DNA of 64,000 nt from Elymus sibiricus (taxonomy: Eukaryota; Streptophyta; Magnoliopsida; Poales; Poaceae), in NCBI GenBank assembly GCA_039707655.1, contig CM077676.1, positions 187,236,936 to 187,300,935 on the forward strand, read 5' to 3'. The notes beneath the pieces were generated by a model. That model had not been told where the DNA came from and did no database searches. It saw nothing but the letters and a program-made list of their open reading frames with translations. Each line of letters begins with the position of its first letter. Positions within the stretch are counted from its first letter, which is position 1. Positions 1 to 9,330 of the stretch are shown here, in pieces. The position numbers were made by a program, and so were the translations under genes.

Positions 1-30
1 AAACTAAGTACAAGGCCTTAAGAATAGGTA

Positions 31-980
31 ATTACCTTCATGTACTTCTCCTTACTCAGAAACTTCTCGCGGCACTTCTCTCTTTTACTCCTAATACCAG
101 CCGAGGCGAAGTAGTCTCGAATAGCCTGCGTCCGAGCCTCATGCCGAAAGTTTTGAAGTAGGCGCCTACACTCGTTGTCGATAACCAGAGCCGCGGCCTC
201 CTCCTGTCCCTCAGCACACCTGTAGAAGGTCTGCAATAAAACAAGAAAACACGAATTAGTACAATCACTAGGGTTGCCAATCAAAGAAGGAAACACAACG
301 TAGACGGCAAAGGAGAAATTACCCAAAACGTCTGGATCACAATGTCGGCCACCTTGTGGCACTCGACATCGCCGATCCTATGCCCCGGCGGGGCCGGGGC
401 AGCCAAGTAGTGCTCCCAGGTCATTCCTAACTCAGGAACCCGGCCCTCACCGGGCAACGTGACCCACCCCGGGAAGCTCTGGCGACAAATCACACCAAGG
501 ACACTGTTGGGCCTGCGGACATGAGGCTCGTGTGTCCAAGACCTGCAGTATGACAAGGCCAACGCAAAAGGTTAAAAAAGAGTAAATGCACTTACTTGCC
601 CCGTTAGGCGCAATCAACCACCTCTGGTCGGGGGTCGCCGGGGTGGGCGGGAGCTTTGTACCACCACGCTGGTAGACTTTGCGCCCCTCAACCCACTCAC
701 CCTCGCTATAGCTATCAGAACTATAGCCACCCTCAGCACGGCCACTCGACTCCGTCGAGTTCCGCTGCGACTCAGCGTGATCCCTGCTGAGCTCCGGAGT
801 CTCGTGGGACGAAGGCTCGTCGGCCCGAGGCTCGTCGGCCGTAGGCGCGTCTGCCATAGGCTCGTCGGCCCGAGGCTCGTGGACCGGAGTCCGAGACGGG
901 TCCACCTCAGGCGGCTCCATCTCAGACGGAGCACTCCTGTGGTCGGGTGAATCAGCTGGGGGTGGCGGCGAGGAAGGCAT
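31..980 (-). pseudogene. CACTA-associated plant transposon protein (Ptta/En/Spm type), partial
   Basis: I read about three exons: roughly 980-596, 542-331 and 236-31. The first begins MPSSPPPPADSPDHRS and is rich in Pro, Glu, Asp and Ser, with repeated ADEP/RADEP units at about residues 36-56, then a basic-hydrophobic stretch (KVYQRGGTKLPPTP and RWLIAPNG). The second carries MTWEHYLAAPAPPGHR, and the third an Arg/Lys/Glu-rich helix ending near FLSKEKYMKVIT. This order is typical of the second, non-catalytic protein of grass CACTA elements (plant transposase Ptta/En/Spm family). Its role is inferred to be binding of the subterminal repeats during transposition. The exon 1/exon 2 phase does not join cleanly by eye, and no TNP2-type transposase is visible, so I call it a pseudogene or fragment. 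The gene continues toward or beyond the left edge. Confidence 0.6.
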
Positions 981-1353
981 AGTAGCAGCCTTCCTACCTC
1001 TCCCGCCGCCACATCCACCTCTACCAGCCTTCTTCCCCCCCCCCGACCTCTCCCGGCCGAAGAAGAAGCGACCGCCGGTGGTGTCTGCATATTGAGATCC
1101 AGCGCTCTCTGGAGGCTATGGGGTGGAATGGAACTACCCCTCCCACCACGCGCCGAGGTAGGAGCCTCGGAGCGCTCTCGACCCGCGCCCACCATCTGTC
1201 AACACCTGCAATGACAAAGAGTAAACGAAATTAGTACAACATAAAAAGAATGAATACCTGACATGAATAATATGTATATAATTTAAGTGTATCATCATCA
1301 TGAACATAATAAAAAATTGAATACCTAAAAAATTGAATATATACCTAATTTAA

Positions 1354-1656
1354 GTGTCGGGGTGTCGTGTCGGGGTCGGGGTGTCGGGGTGTCGTGTCGG
1401 GGTCGGGGTGTCGTGTCGGGGTCGGGGTGTCGGGGGTGTCGTGTCTGGGTGTCATGGTGTCGGGGTGTCAGGGGTGTCGGGGTGTTGGGGTCGGGGTGCC
1501 GTGTCGGTGTCGGGGTGTCGGGTCGGGGTCGGGGTCGGGGTGCCGTGTCGGGGTCGGGGTGTCGGGTCGGGGTCGGGGTGTCGGGGTCGGGGTGTCGGGG
1601 TCGGGGTGTCGGGTCGGGGTCGGGGTCGGGGTGTCGGGTCGGGGTCGGGGTCGGGG
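1354..1656. repeat. GTCGGG-rich minisatellite
   Basis: About 300 bases made almost only of the units GTCGGG, GTCGGGGT and GTGTCGGGGT in irregular order. All three forward frames stay open across it (Gly/Val/Cys/Arg-rich) because the array has no stop words, so these frames are not genes. It lies in the CACTA leader upstream of the transposon gene. Confidence 0.9.
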
Positions 1657-1800
1657 TTTTTCCTCTTTTTTTCTTTTCTTCTTCTTCCTCTTCTTCCTTT
1701 TCTTCATTTTCTTCCTTTTTTTTCCTTCTTCTTCCTCCTTTCCTTTTTGCTCTTCTTCTTCTCCTCCTCTCCTCTTTTTTCTTCTTCTCCTCCTCCTAAC
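1657..1800. repeat. Pyrimidine (CT) tract
   Basis: An almost pure C/T strand (mixed CTT, TTC and CCT units) directly joined to the G-rich minisatellite. It is followed to about 1900 by short direct repeats of CTAATTAACCTAATTGATG type. Confidence 0.85.
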
Positions 1801-2340
1801 CTAATTAACCTAATTGATGTCGAAACCAGTAGCATCTAACTAATTAACCTACTCAAAAAACCTAATTAACAACATCTAACTAATTAACCTAATTGATGCA
1901 TCTACTATCTACTAACAGTAGCATCTATATATATCTATAATCATGATATTAAAAAAAAGGAAAAAACAGAAAAACAGAAAAAGGGCAGAGGTGGGGGAGC
2001 TCACCGGAGGGGGTGCCGCCGGGGGGCTCATCGGGGGGGGGGGGTGCCGTCGGGTGGCTCGCCGAGGGGTGCCGCCGGGGAGGGCTCGTCGAGGGGGCTC
2101 GACGGGGCGGCGGCACGTGGCCGCTGCGGCAGACTGCGGGGCGGCGGCGCGGGGCAGCGGAGGTGCGGGGTGGCGGCGCGGGGCAGGGCGGGGCGGCGCC
2201 GGGGGCAGGGCAGGGCAGGGCGGGGCGGTGGCGGGGGCGGCGGGGGCAGGGCAGGGCAGGGTGGGGCGGCGGCGCTGAGACAGAGAGGGAGAGAGAGATG
2301 TGTGAGAGAGAGAGAGGCTTTGGGCGCGGGGGCGAAAATT

Positions 2341-2770
2341 AAGCCCCCCCTCTTTGCCGTCTGCTGGAAGACGGCAAAGACGGTGACCGTTAGCCCGCCC
2401 CCGCCGTGACATTGTGGGCCCCACCCTCACCTCGTTGCCGTCTGCTGGCAGACGGCAAAGAAATTTTTGCCATCTGCCAGCAGACGGCAAAGAAGTGGCA
2501 GATGGAAAACAGCTTGACCTAGCCAGTGTCGTGCCCCGTGGGGCCCACTTTGGTCTTTGCCGTCTGCTGGCAGACGGCAAAGAACTCTTTGTCGTCTGCT
2601 AGCAGACGGCAAAGAACTCTTTGCCATCTGCCAGTAGACGGCAAAGAAGTGCAGATGGCAAAGACCCTCTTTGCCATCAGCTGGTTCTTTGCCGTCTGCT
2701 TTGGCAAGACAGACGGCAAACAGCCTCTTTGCCATCAGCTGGCAGATGGCAAAGAGCTAGCAGATGGCAA
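2341..2770. repeat. CACTA subterminal repeat array (TTTGCCGTCTGC family)
   Basis: More than ten direct and inverted copies of TTTGCCGTCTGC / GCAGACGGCAAAG, many arranged as short palindromes (a 12-mer, TGG, then its complement). Such blocks are the binding sites of the element-encoded protein in En/Spm-type transposons. Confidence 0.9.
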
Positions 2771-2774
2771 ATAA

Positions 2775-2790
2775 CTGAATTCCAGTAGTG
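2775..2790 (-). repeat. CACTA terminal inverted repeat
   Basis: Reverse complement reads CACTACTGGAATTCAG. The CACTA pentamer is complete and marks the outer boundary of the element. Confidence 0.9.
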
Positions 2791-3509
2791 ATTTCTTACA
2801 CGTTTATCTGCATCAACGTCGTAATCATAGAAGAACTTTGGGTTGATCTTCTTCATCTTCTCGAAGAAACCTAGAAGTTTCTTGACGTCATCTTGAGACC
2901 CCTCTCTTGCAAACTGTTGTTTTCTGCATTTCAAACACAATGCAAACTTATCTTATCAAAACGGTAAATAATTACCCAAATAATGCTCAAGGGAGATGTT
3001 TTGTGGTGTGCTTACTTGTTCACCCAGTCGCGGCTAGTATGTCCCATGAATTGCAGACCACCGGACATACGCGACAATGTTGACATCATATGTGCGTGTG
3101 TTTGGTTGTCCAACTGCATGTCCTTCACCAACTGGTCAGTCAAAGGATCATCTCTTTTGTGTGAGTGCATGTGCAAAAGCATCCCGGGGCTTTCAATCAT
3201 CTTGTGATTGTGCTTGAGCTCAACCTTGTGTATCACAAAGCTCCCATTCTTCCCTTCTTTCACTCTAATTCTTGCTAGGCAACCAGTCCTTTTTGATGTC
3301 TTGACACGTTTCTGGTCATATTCTGCCACAGTTGACTTGTGCTTCCCTTCTCTGGAGCAGACAATGTAGTGATTTGTCTTGTGGCGCGCATTTTTTCGTA
3401 TGCCAAACCCTGCATGTCTTGCATAAGTGTTGTAAAACTCCCATGCGTTGTCATACGAGCTGAACTTCATTCCAGCAGCAGGTATGAGTTTTGGTGGCAT
3501 GTTTTGATT
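2791..3509 (-). pseudogene. FAR1-type DNA-binding domain gene, central exons, broken by CACTA insertion
   Basis: Two exons are visible. The first (3509-3016) follows a TTGCAG acceptor and ends at a GTAAGC donor. It holds a FAR1/WRKY-GCM1-type zinc-binding region: FSSYDNAWEFYNTYARHAGF, then IVCSREG, GCLARIRVK and VELKHNHKM, giving the expected C-C-H-H ligand order. The second (2923-2791, after a TGCAG acceptor) continues in phase with FAREGSQDDVKKLL and NPKFFYDYDVDADKR, the stretch that normally leads into a Mutator-type transposase core. It is cut after codon AAT at 2791-2793 by the CACTA terminus. FAR1 domains occur both in domesticated FAR1/FRS transcription factors and in Mutator-like transposases; the repeat context favours the transposase. 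Confidence 0.75.
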
Positions 3510-3893
3510 CTGCAAGATAGCGTTGTGGTAAACCATGTTAGGAAAAAATTACATCATCATCTTTTGAATTTGTTTCTGACAGAATTTCCTTTTGTCACAT
3601 TGTTAGAGACTAAGTGCACTGCACTACGAGACTAAGTGTATTGTTCTGTTTTAGAAAAGAGGACTGCATACGAGGTAAGAAAGCACTGCATATTATTTAG
3701 ATTTTTTCGATGAGTCAACTACATTAGATATTGGACCAAACTTCACATGGAATTTAAGTGCACTGCTTTTCTCAATGGACTGTAATATTTATATTTTTTG
3801 GGGCCAGAAAACTTACATGCGTGTACTGTCTTTTATCTGATGGCGTTTGCAGCTCGCCGGGTTGTATTGGACACGGTGGGGTTATAACAGAAC
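3510..3893 (-). other. AT-rich intron/leader of the FAR1-type gene
   Basis: Non-coding AT-rich sequence upstream of the FAR1 exon, cut off at 3893 by the Gypsy insertion. I see no other feature here. Confidence 0.5.
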
Positions 3894-3898
3894 TATGT
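3894..3898. other. Target-site duplication TATGT (left) of Gypsy copy 1
   Basis: TATGT directly before the LTR start TGTAACACC. The same five bases follow the terminal CA of the other LTR at 16142-16146. Confidence 0.9.
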
Positions 3899-4966
3899 TG
3901 TAACACCCTGGATTTTGCCTTTTTCTTTTATTTCGATTTATTGAATATTTTGTTTGCATTTGGGTTTTCAGTCAATTCTTTTGGACTTACCACTTGGATT
4001 TATTTTTGATTTTCTTCCAAGTGGGTTCTTTCATCCATAAATCTTCCCTAGACCTCATAACCCTCACAATAATTCCATTGGGTATTTTTATTTAATGGCA
4101 TTATTTTCTTGTTCTCTCTGAAAATGCCCCTTTTCTCACTAAGCTATGAAGCAACCCCTATTTTTATTGCTCTAAAAATTCCAAGAAAATTCCCAAATAT
4201 TCTTTGGATCATGTCTCACATCCCTATGCAAAAATATCCCATGGTCATTTGGAAAATTTCAGCCAAGGAAAATGTTATTGCTTTTGGACAAAAAAGTCAC
4301 TTTGTGAAGCAACTATATTATTCCTTGATCTTTTTAAGCTGAAATTTTTACCTCATGACTACCCTCCTAAGTCATGCTTAAAAACCAAAATTCAGCTCAA
4401 AACTCCCAGCCGTTTGTCCCCCAGTGCCTGGAGCAAGTTTCTGTCCAGAAACTTTGCAGCTCCCTCTTGTCACCTCCAGTGAGCCACTTGGCAAGACCAG
4501 AGCATTTTTAGGCACCGCGTTGAAGGGACAATACGGTGGACATAGTGTGGCAGCGCCGAAAGCACCCCATGTGCCAGTGCACGTGGTGATCGCGTGAGAG
4601 CGCGGTGCACTGCATGCGCTCGCCGCGCTCTGTGCCTCGGGCCCCTCGGCCACCGCCCATTCTTCCTCCCCGCGACACCTCGCCATGTCCCAGTCCCGCA
4701 GCCAACCCTAGAGCGCCACCCTAACCTCTCCCTGTTCCTCCCCGACGCTGGCAAGCCGCTCGCTGGAAGCGGCCGAGAGCAAAACGGCGGAACAGTGAGC
4801 TCGTGTGCCCGCATTCCCCGCGTAGTGCGCGCCACTGTGGCCGCACGCATGCACCGCGTCGCCCTGTGCTCCTCTGCTCCTCCCCCACGCCGAGCCCGTG
4901 CTTATCCTCCCCTCTCCTCCTCTGCAGCTCAACGCCGGCGGGCACCCGAGAACGGGCGAGCTCCAT

Positions 4967-4976
4967 CTATAAATAG
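4967..4976 (+). promoter_or_regulatory. TATA box of 5' LTR, Gypsy copy 1
   Basis: CTATAAATAG in the GC-rich part of the LTR, well placed for a retrotransposon promoter. The equivalent site in the 3' LTR reads CTCTAAATAG, which breaks the motif. Confidence 0.6.
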
Positions 4977-7204
4977 AAGCTCCCCCGACTCATTTTGAGC
5001 ATTGCCCTCACCTCTCCTGGCCACAAACCACTCCCCCACGAGTGCAGCAAGGCCGGGTGGGCCTCTCACCGCCGTTGATCGCTGGAGCCAGCCGCGGATC
5101 CCCCACCACCGTGCACTCATTCTAGCCCACCCCAGCTCCAACCACTGCTACCCCCAAGACCGTGGTGACTTCCTGAGCACGATGGTGCCGAGAGCTCACC
5201 GGATTGTCGCCGGAATCGCCGAGTCCGATCAGCTCCGCCGCCGCCGTCTCTGGAGAGGAAGTTTCCGACGCCATCCGACCACCCCCGCTGTCACTCCGGA
5301 TACGTACGTGTTCGCCGTACTGCCCTGAGTCCATCCCACCCAACTCCGGCGACCGCCGTGGACTCCTCGCCGGAGTATCACCGGCGAAAGCGCCGCTCTC
5401 TCTGTTCCCTCCCTCTCCTCGGTTTAACCCTGACAACGGGACCCGCATGTCAGCCTCTCTCTTGCCCGCCCGAAGCGGTATGAGTGGAGGCGTATTCGCT
5501 GAATACGCCTTCGACGTGGCCGCTTCTGGATTTTCGGTAAAATTCATTTAACTAGAAATTTTGACCAGATTTAATCCAACTTTGACCGGCTATAACTTTT
5601 AATCCATAAGTCCAATTGAGTTGATTCTTTTTGCTATAGGTTAGTAAAATTCCAAGGTTTCTGTAGGCCAAGTTTCAGAATTTTTCTTGCTGTTGAGAAT
5701 TTCTGGTGAAATAAACTATGTTATGTGACATTTTCTTTTTGCATTTAAAATAATTTCAGAAGATCCTAGTTGTGTTGGAGAAGGCCAGGAGTTTTGTGAC
5801 ACTCCTCTGAACCAAGGCAAGCCACAACATTCATATGCAAGGATGGCATTGAAATGACTTTGGTTTATTTGAATTAAATTCATCATATATTCACTATTTA
5901 AAATAATTTGCTATGAAGATATTATTGCTTAGACTTTGTTCTTGTCATTTTGAGATTATGCAGTAGAATATATGCTTACTTGCTTATGTGGGCAGTAGAA
6001 ATCATGTCATATGCACATATGGTAGTATGATGCATTCATCATTCATGATCGTGACCCGTGCATCCATTCACGCACTATGGCTCGAATCATTTCATTTCAA
6101 TTTAAACTTGATGATAATTCAACTTGAACATGTTGTTGATCGAGTCATGGTGCCACCGAATCGAGCTCACCAGTGCAACCACACTTGCCTGGATGGGGAG
6201 GCCCTAATGCGGTCTATTGTCATGCCTCTCATCGGGGCCTCCTACGAGGGAAGGTTGTGCTCTGGTGCTACCCTGGCCCGGTAGGCAGTCATAACCTTGA
6301 GGACCCGAGTTTTATGGTACCGAGGTCCCCGTTTGGGATGATGTTGATGTTTGGCCACGACGGTGGCAGCCACGGAGGTGGCGGGTATCACATGTTGGCA
6401 TCGGGGTCACCCAGGACATAGCCCAAAGGGGAGTTTGTCGGAGTGGCCGGGAGAGTGTCATGCAATAGATTGGTTTTGTCGGAATGTTGTGGGTCCACCC
6501 GAATGGGAGCACGAGGCCATGAGTTCCGTGGTGTGGGTACAGTGTACTAACCTCTGCAGATTGTATAAACTATCGATAGCCGCGTCCTCGGATATGGACA
6601 CAGTTCGTAGTAGGTCACACCGTGGATATAGCCGCGTCCTCGGATATAATTAAATTGCACACTAAGATTCACAAGATGGCACATGCAGAAGTGGTGATCG
6701 AGTAACGATCACTATGAAAGGTTTGAATGTGAGCAAGTGAAGATCACGTCGGTGAGTTATGAACGGTGGTTACGTGGTAACCCCGAGATGGTAAGTTGGT
6801 CCCAGTGACCATGGAAATGTTTCATGCACCCCTCATGTTGAGTAGTAACATGCTCATGCATTAAACCTATTAAATGCCTTGTTGTTGTTTGTCGCACTTG
6901 TTTTGTTTGCTGTGAGCTTGCGAGTACATTTAAAGTACTCACCTGGCTTATCATGCCAGATGCAGGAGAAGCCGTGCATGGTGTGGATGTCGAGCAGTAT
7001 GTCGCGCTCTAGGCCGTGTCCCAGCAATGTCCCTGTGGAGTGGAGTTCCGCTACCTCGTCGTTCCGCTGCCGCGTAGTAGTTCCTTTATCATCGAGGCCC
7101 CTGCCATGTCTACTAAATAATGTACATAAGTGCAGCCGCACCGTGTGTGCCGCTTGGCCTCGCTCATCATGTAACATGTAAACCTATGTTTCCGCTAAGA
7201 GATC

Positions 7205-7210
7205 AATAAA
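7205..7210 (+). terminator. AATAAA polyadenylation signal in the LTR of Gypsy copy 1
   Basis: AATAAA about 100 bases before the LTR end, inside GATCAATAAAGCGG. The identical motif occurs in the 3' LTR at 16036-16041, and an equivalent one lies in Gypsy copy 2. Confidence 0.55.
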
Positions 7211-7315
7211 GCGGTTGTTTTCTGTACCAAGTTGTTGTGTATTGCCAGAAGACTTGATCTCTGGATTGGCAATGCAAGGTAAACCGGTTGCTCTGAGCCG
7301 GGGTGCCACAACGCT

Positions 7316-7327
7316 TGGTATGAGAGC
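7316..7327 (+). other. Primer binding site, initiator tRNA-Met type
   Basis: TGGTATGAGAGC, one base different from the canonical TGGTATCAGAGC, starts five bases after the LTR end, as expected for reverse-transcription priming by initiator tRNA-Met in chromoviruses. Confidence 0.75.
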
Positions 7328-7480
7328 CGCGCTGACTGTAGGACGCCCTAGACAGCCGACGCGTTAGAAAATGGTAGTTTTAGCCTCTGTAGCGAGTTGA
7401 AGTTTGATTCTACACTTGGGTGTTGCATCACATGCATATAGTTTACTGTTAATGCTGATCAGCTAATATTGTGAGTGTAG

Positions 7481-8068
7481 ATGGCACCAGTCCCTTACCC
7501 GTACCAGCCTGAGCCGGCACCTTCCACCTTTCAGCATCTGCTTAGCGATGTGTGGCGCCGACTCTAGCCCGATGGCGATGACCCCATATACCAGGTGTAC
7601 CGAGAGCAGCTTGGTGATGGTGTTGACGAGTATCACGCGGAGGTCATCATGCACAACAGTACTGTGGTGGGCACGTACACTCGCTCCACCAAGGGCGGGA
7701 CTGCTTCTACACCCGACCAGGCGGTCCAGTTTGCAGCATTCGAGGCTCTGACTGACTTGCCCTATAACGAGATTCAGATGCAGACTCACCCAGGTTTCTA
7801 CTTCTATCCGTCCCTGTTTGAGTCAGGCTCTTCGGTAGTGACTCCTCATGAGTCCCCAGCCCAGTGGGCTATGCTTCTCGCTACCCCAGCTGCTCCGATG
7901 CTGCGGAGTCACCCTGCCCCAGACCCTGAAGGAGAGTCTTCCCGTTAGCGTCGTCGTGTTTCCTTTGCTCCGGAGGTATTCGTTATCAGTTCCGATTTGG
8001 AGTCCGACACCGAGGAGACACCCGTAGGACCGTCAGTGTGCCAGTGCGATTGTTGTCGTCGCGTGTAG
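7481..8068 (+). pseudogene. Extra ORF between LTR and gag (dsRBD-like layout), Gypsy copy 1
   Basis: Starts MAPVPYPYQPEPAPS, continues with a predicted helix (FQHLLSDVWRRL), a strand-rich stretch (YQVYREQL, EYHAEVIMH, VVGTYTRS) and a C-terminal helix (PDQAVQFAAFEALTDL). It then passes through a THPGFYFYP motif and a Pro-rich linker to an acidic tail (ISSDLESDTEE). The helix-strand-strand-strand-helix order and the AA..AL..L ending resemble a double-stranded RNA-binding domain, although the basic KKxA..K residues are absent. Two in-frame TAG codons (7565 and 7946) break this copy; both positions are sense codons in the equivalent ORF at 55866-56677. It precedes gag in the same transcript. Retention in two diverged copies argues that it was once a real gene. 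Function is not established. Confidence 0.65.
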
Positions 8069-8292
8069 ACGAGGATGATGTGGTGTTTGGGTTGTATGCA
8101 TGTAGTAGTACTAGCTATGCTGTTGCCCTGTTATGTATCCTGGATGATGTATTGTATAATTATGTTGCTTTCTGCTATTCGCTTTGGCTTTTCTTGATTT
8201 CTCTTCCGGGTTTTGTTGCTTCACCTTCCTATTTTTTGTCCCCTAATGGATGTTGCTCATCTCGATGCTTCGTATTGGGAAACATATATAGG
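8069..8292 (+). other. Spacer between extra ORF and gag
   Basis: T-rich spacer. The frame is open upstream of the gag ATG but is not conserved in Gypsy copy 2, so I exclude it from gag. Confidence 0.5.
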
Positions 8293-9330
8293 ATGACCAG
8301 GTCTGGCAGTAACTGTTATGGTGGCGACGACACTCCAGTTCATCGATCCGCCAGGCAAGCAGGGCATTCTCCAGAACCATATCAGCCACCACCTCCTCCA
8401 CCTCAAGCACCCACAACAGAGCAAATTATGCAGATGTTTGAAGAGAAGAGGAACCAAGATCTGATGGATTTCCAGAGAGGCATGCAGACTGTGGTTGGGC
8501 AGAATAATCACAATGGTAATCACTCCAAGCTGTTAGACTTTCAAAGGACCAAACCACCAAGTTTCAGTCAAGCAGTGGATCCGATGGAAGCCGATGATTG
8601 GTTGAGGACCATTGAGAAGAACCTGGAAATTGCTCGCACTGAAGATGCCGACAAGGTACCCTTCGCCACTCATTATCTAGAAGGACCAGCTGCTATATGG
8701 TGGGACAATGCCAAAGTTATGTGGCCTGCTGATGACGAGATTACTTGGGATAAATTCAAAGATAAATTCCGCAAGTATCACAGTCCTGCCGGCATCATGA
8801 AGGTCAAGCAGCGAGAATTTCTCAACCTTACACAAGGGACCTCGACTGTAAGTGAGTATTTAAACAAGTTCAATCACTTGGCCCGTTATTCCACGCATGA
8901 TGTGGCCACCGAAGAACGGAAGATAGATCGGTTCCTCGGAGGACTCAATCTTACCCTCCGATGTGCACTCAGTATGCTGGATTTCCCTGACTTCCAAACT
9001 TTGGTGAACAAGGCACTCATTGCCGAACGGGAACACAAACTGGTTAATGATCATAAGATTGCCTATGAAGACTGCAAACGCAAGTTTGAACCCAAGAAGG
9101 AAGGGCAAGTTTTTTAGAAGGTTCGTACTTGGCAGCAACCTCAGTTCGAGTTCAAGCCAACCTGGCAGCAGGGGAATATCAAGAATGAAAGTCAGATCAA
9201 GACTGTGGTCGCCAAGCCAAACAAGGAAGACTGTCAGCATAACAATGCTTGTTACTCATGTGAACAGACTGGGCATTACGCTGGGCAGTGTCCCAAGAAC
9301 GGCAAGTCAACAACCAACCTGAAGCCTTAA
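8293..9330 (+). pseudogene. gag: gag capsid/nucleocapsid polyprotein, Gypsy copy 1, with internal stop
   Basis: I start at MTRSGSNCYGG because Gypsy copy 2 has its gag ATG at the same place. A Pro-rich N-terminus leads into the retrotransposon gag core (DDWLRTIEKNLEIA, WWDNAKVMW, MKVKQREFLNLTQG, EERKIDRFLGGL). An in-frame TAG at 9115 cuts the protein before the nucleocapsid. In the same frame beyond it lies a CCHC zinc knuckle (CYSCEQTGHYAGQC, 9250-9291), then a TAA at 9328 separating gag from pol. The product would package element RNA in cytoplasmic particles; this copy cannot make the full protein. Confidence 0.9.

Larger units (their letters stand above)
1..2790 (-). mobile_element. CACTA (En/Spm) DNA transposon, terminal part, left end outside window
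   Basis: The right edge reads as the inverted terminus CACTACTGGAATTC on the minus strand, ending exactly at 2790. Inside it lies a dense block of subterminal repeats built on TTTGCCGTCTGC / GCAGACGGCAAA, a hallmark of Triticeae CACTA elements. Further in are GC-rich, low-complexity tracts and then a transposon gene reading away from the terminus. The three bases next to the end (ATT, 2791-2793) are the likely half of the 3-bp target duplication; the partner is outside the window. The element sits inside an exon of a FAR1-type gene. Confidence 0.9.
3899..7310 (+). repeat. 5' LTR of Gypsy copy 1
   Basis: Starts TGTAACACCCTGG and ends GGGGTGCCACA. The 5' third is AT-rich. A GC-rich block at about 4550-5450 holds open frames on both strands that are shared with the other LTR and are not genes. 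TATA-like and AATAAA motifs are annotated separately. Confidence 0.93.

Noticed and set aside
1354..1839. Long Gly/Val/Cys-rich open frames in all three forward frames
   Set aside because: They are translations of the GTCGGG minisatellite and the CT tract; absence of stops is a property of the repeat.
2341..2770. CRISPR-like look of regularly repeated short words
   Set aside because: Repeats are inverted as well as direct, spacing is irregular, and the block abuts a CACTA terminus in a plant genome; it is a subterminal repeat array.
4594..5551. Several 100-140 residue frames in the GC-rich part of the Gypsy LTR, repeated at 13435-14388
   Set aside because: They occur on both strands, change reading frame between the LTR copies and lack any domain; they reflect GC-rich LTR sequence.
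7316..7327. Possible tRNA gene remnant
   Set aside because: Only the 3' end complement of initiator tRNA-Met is present, directly after an LTR; it is a primer binding site.
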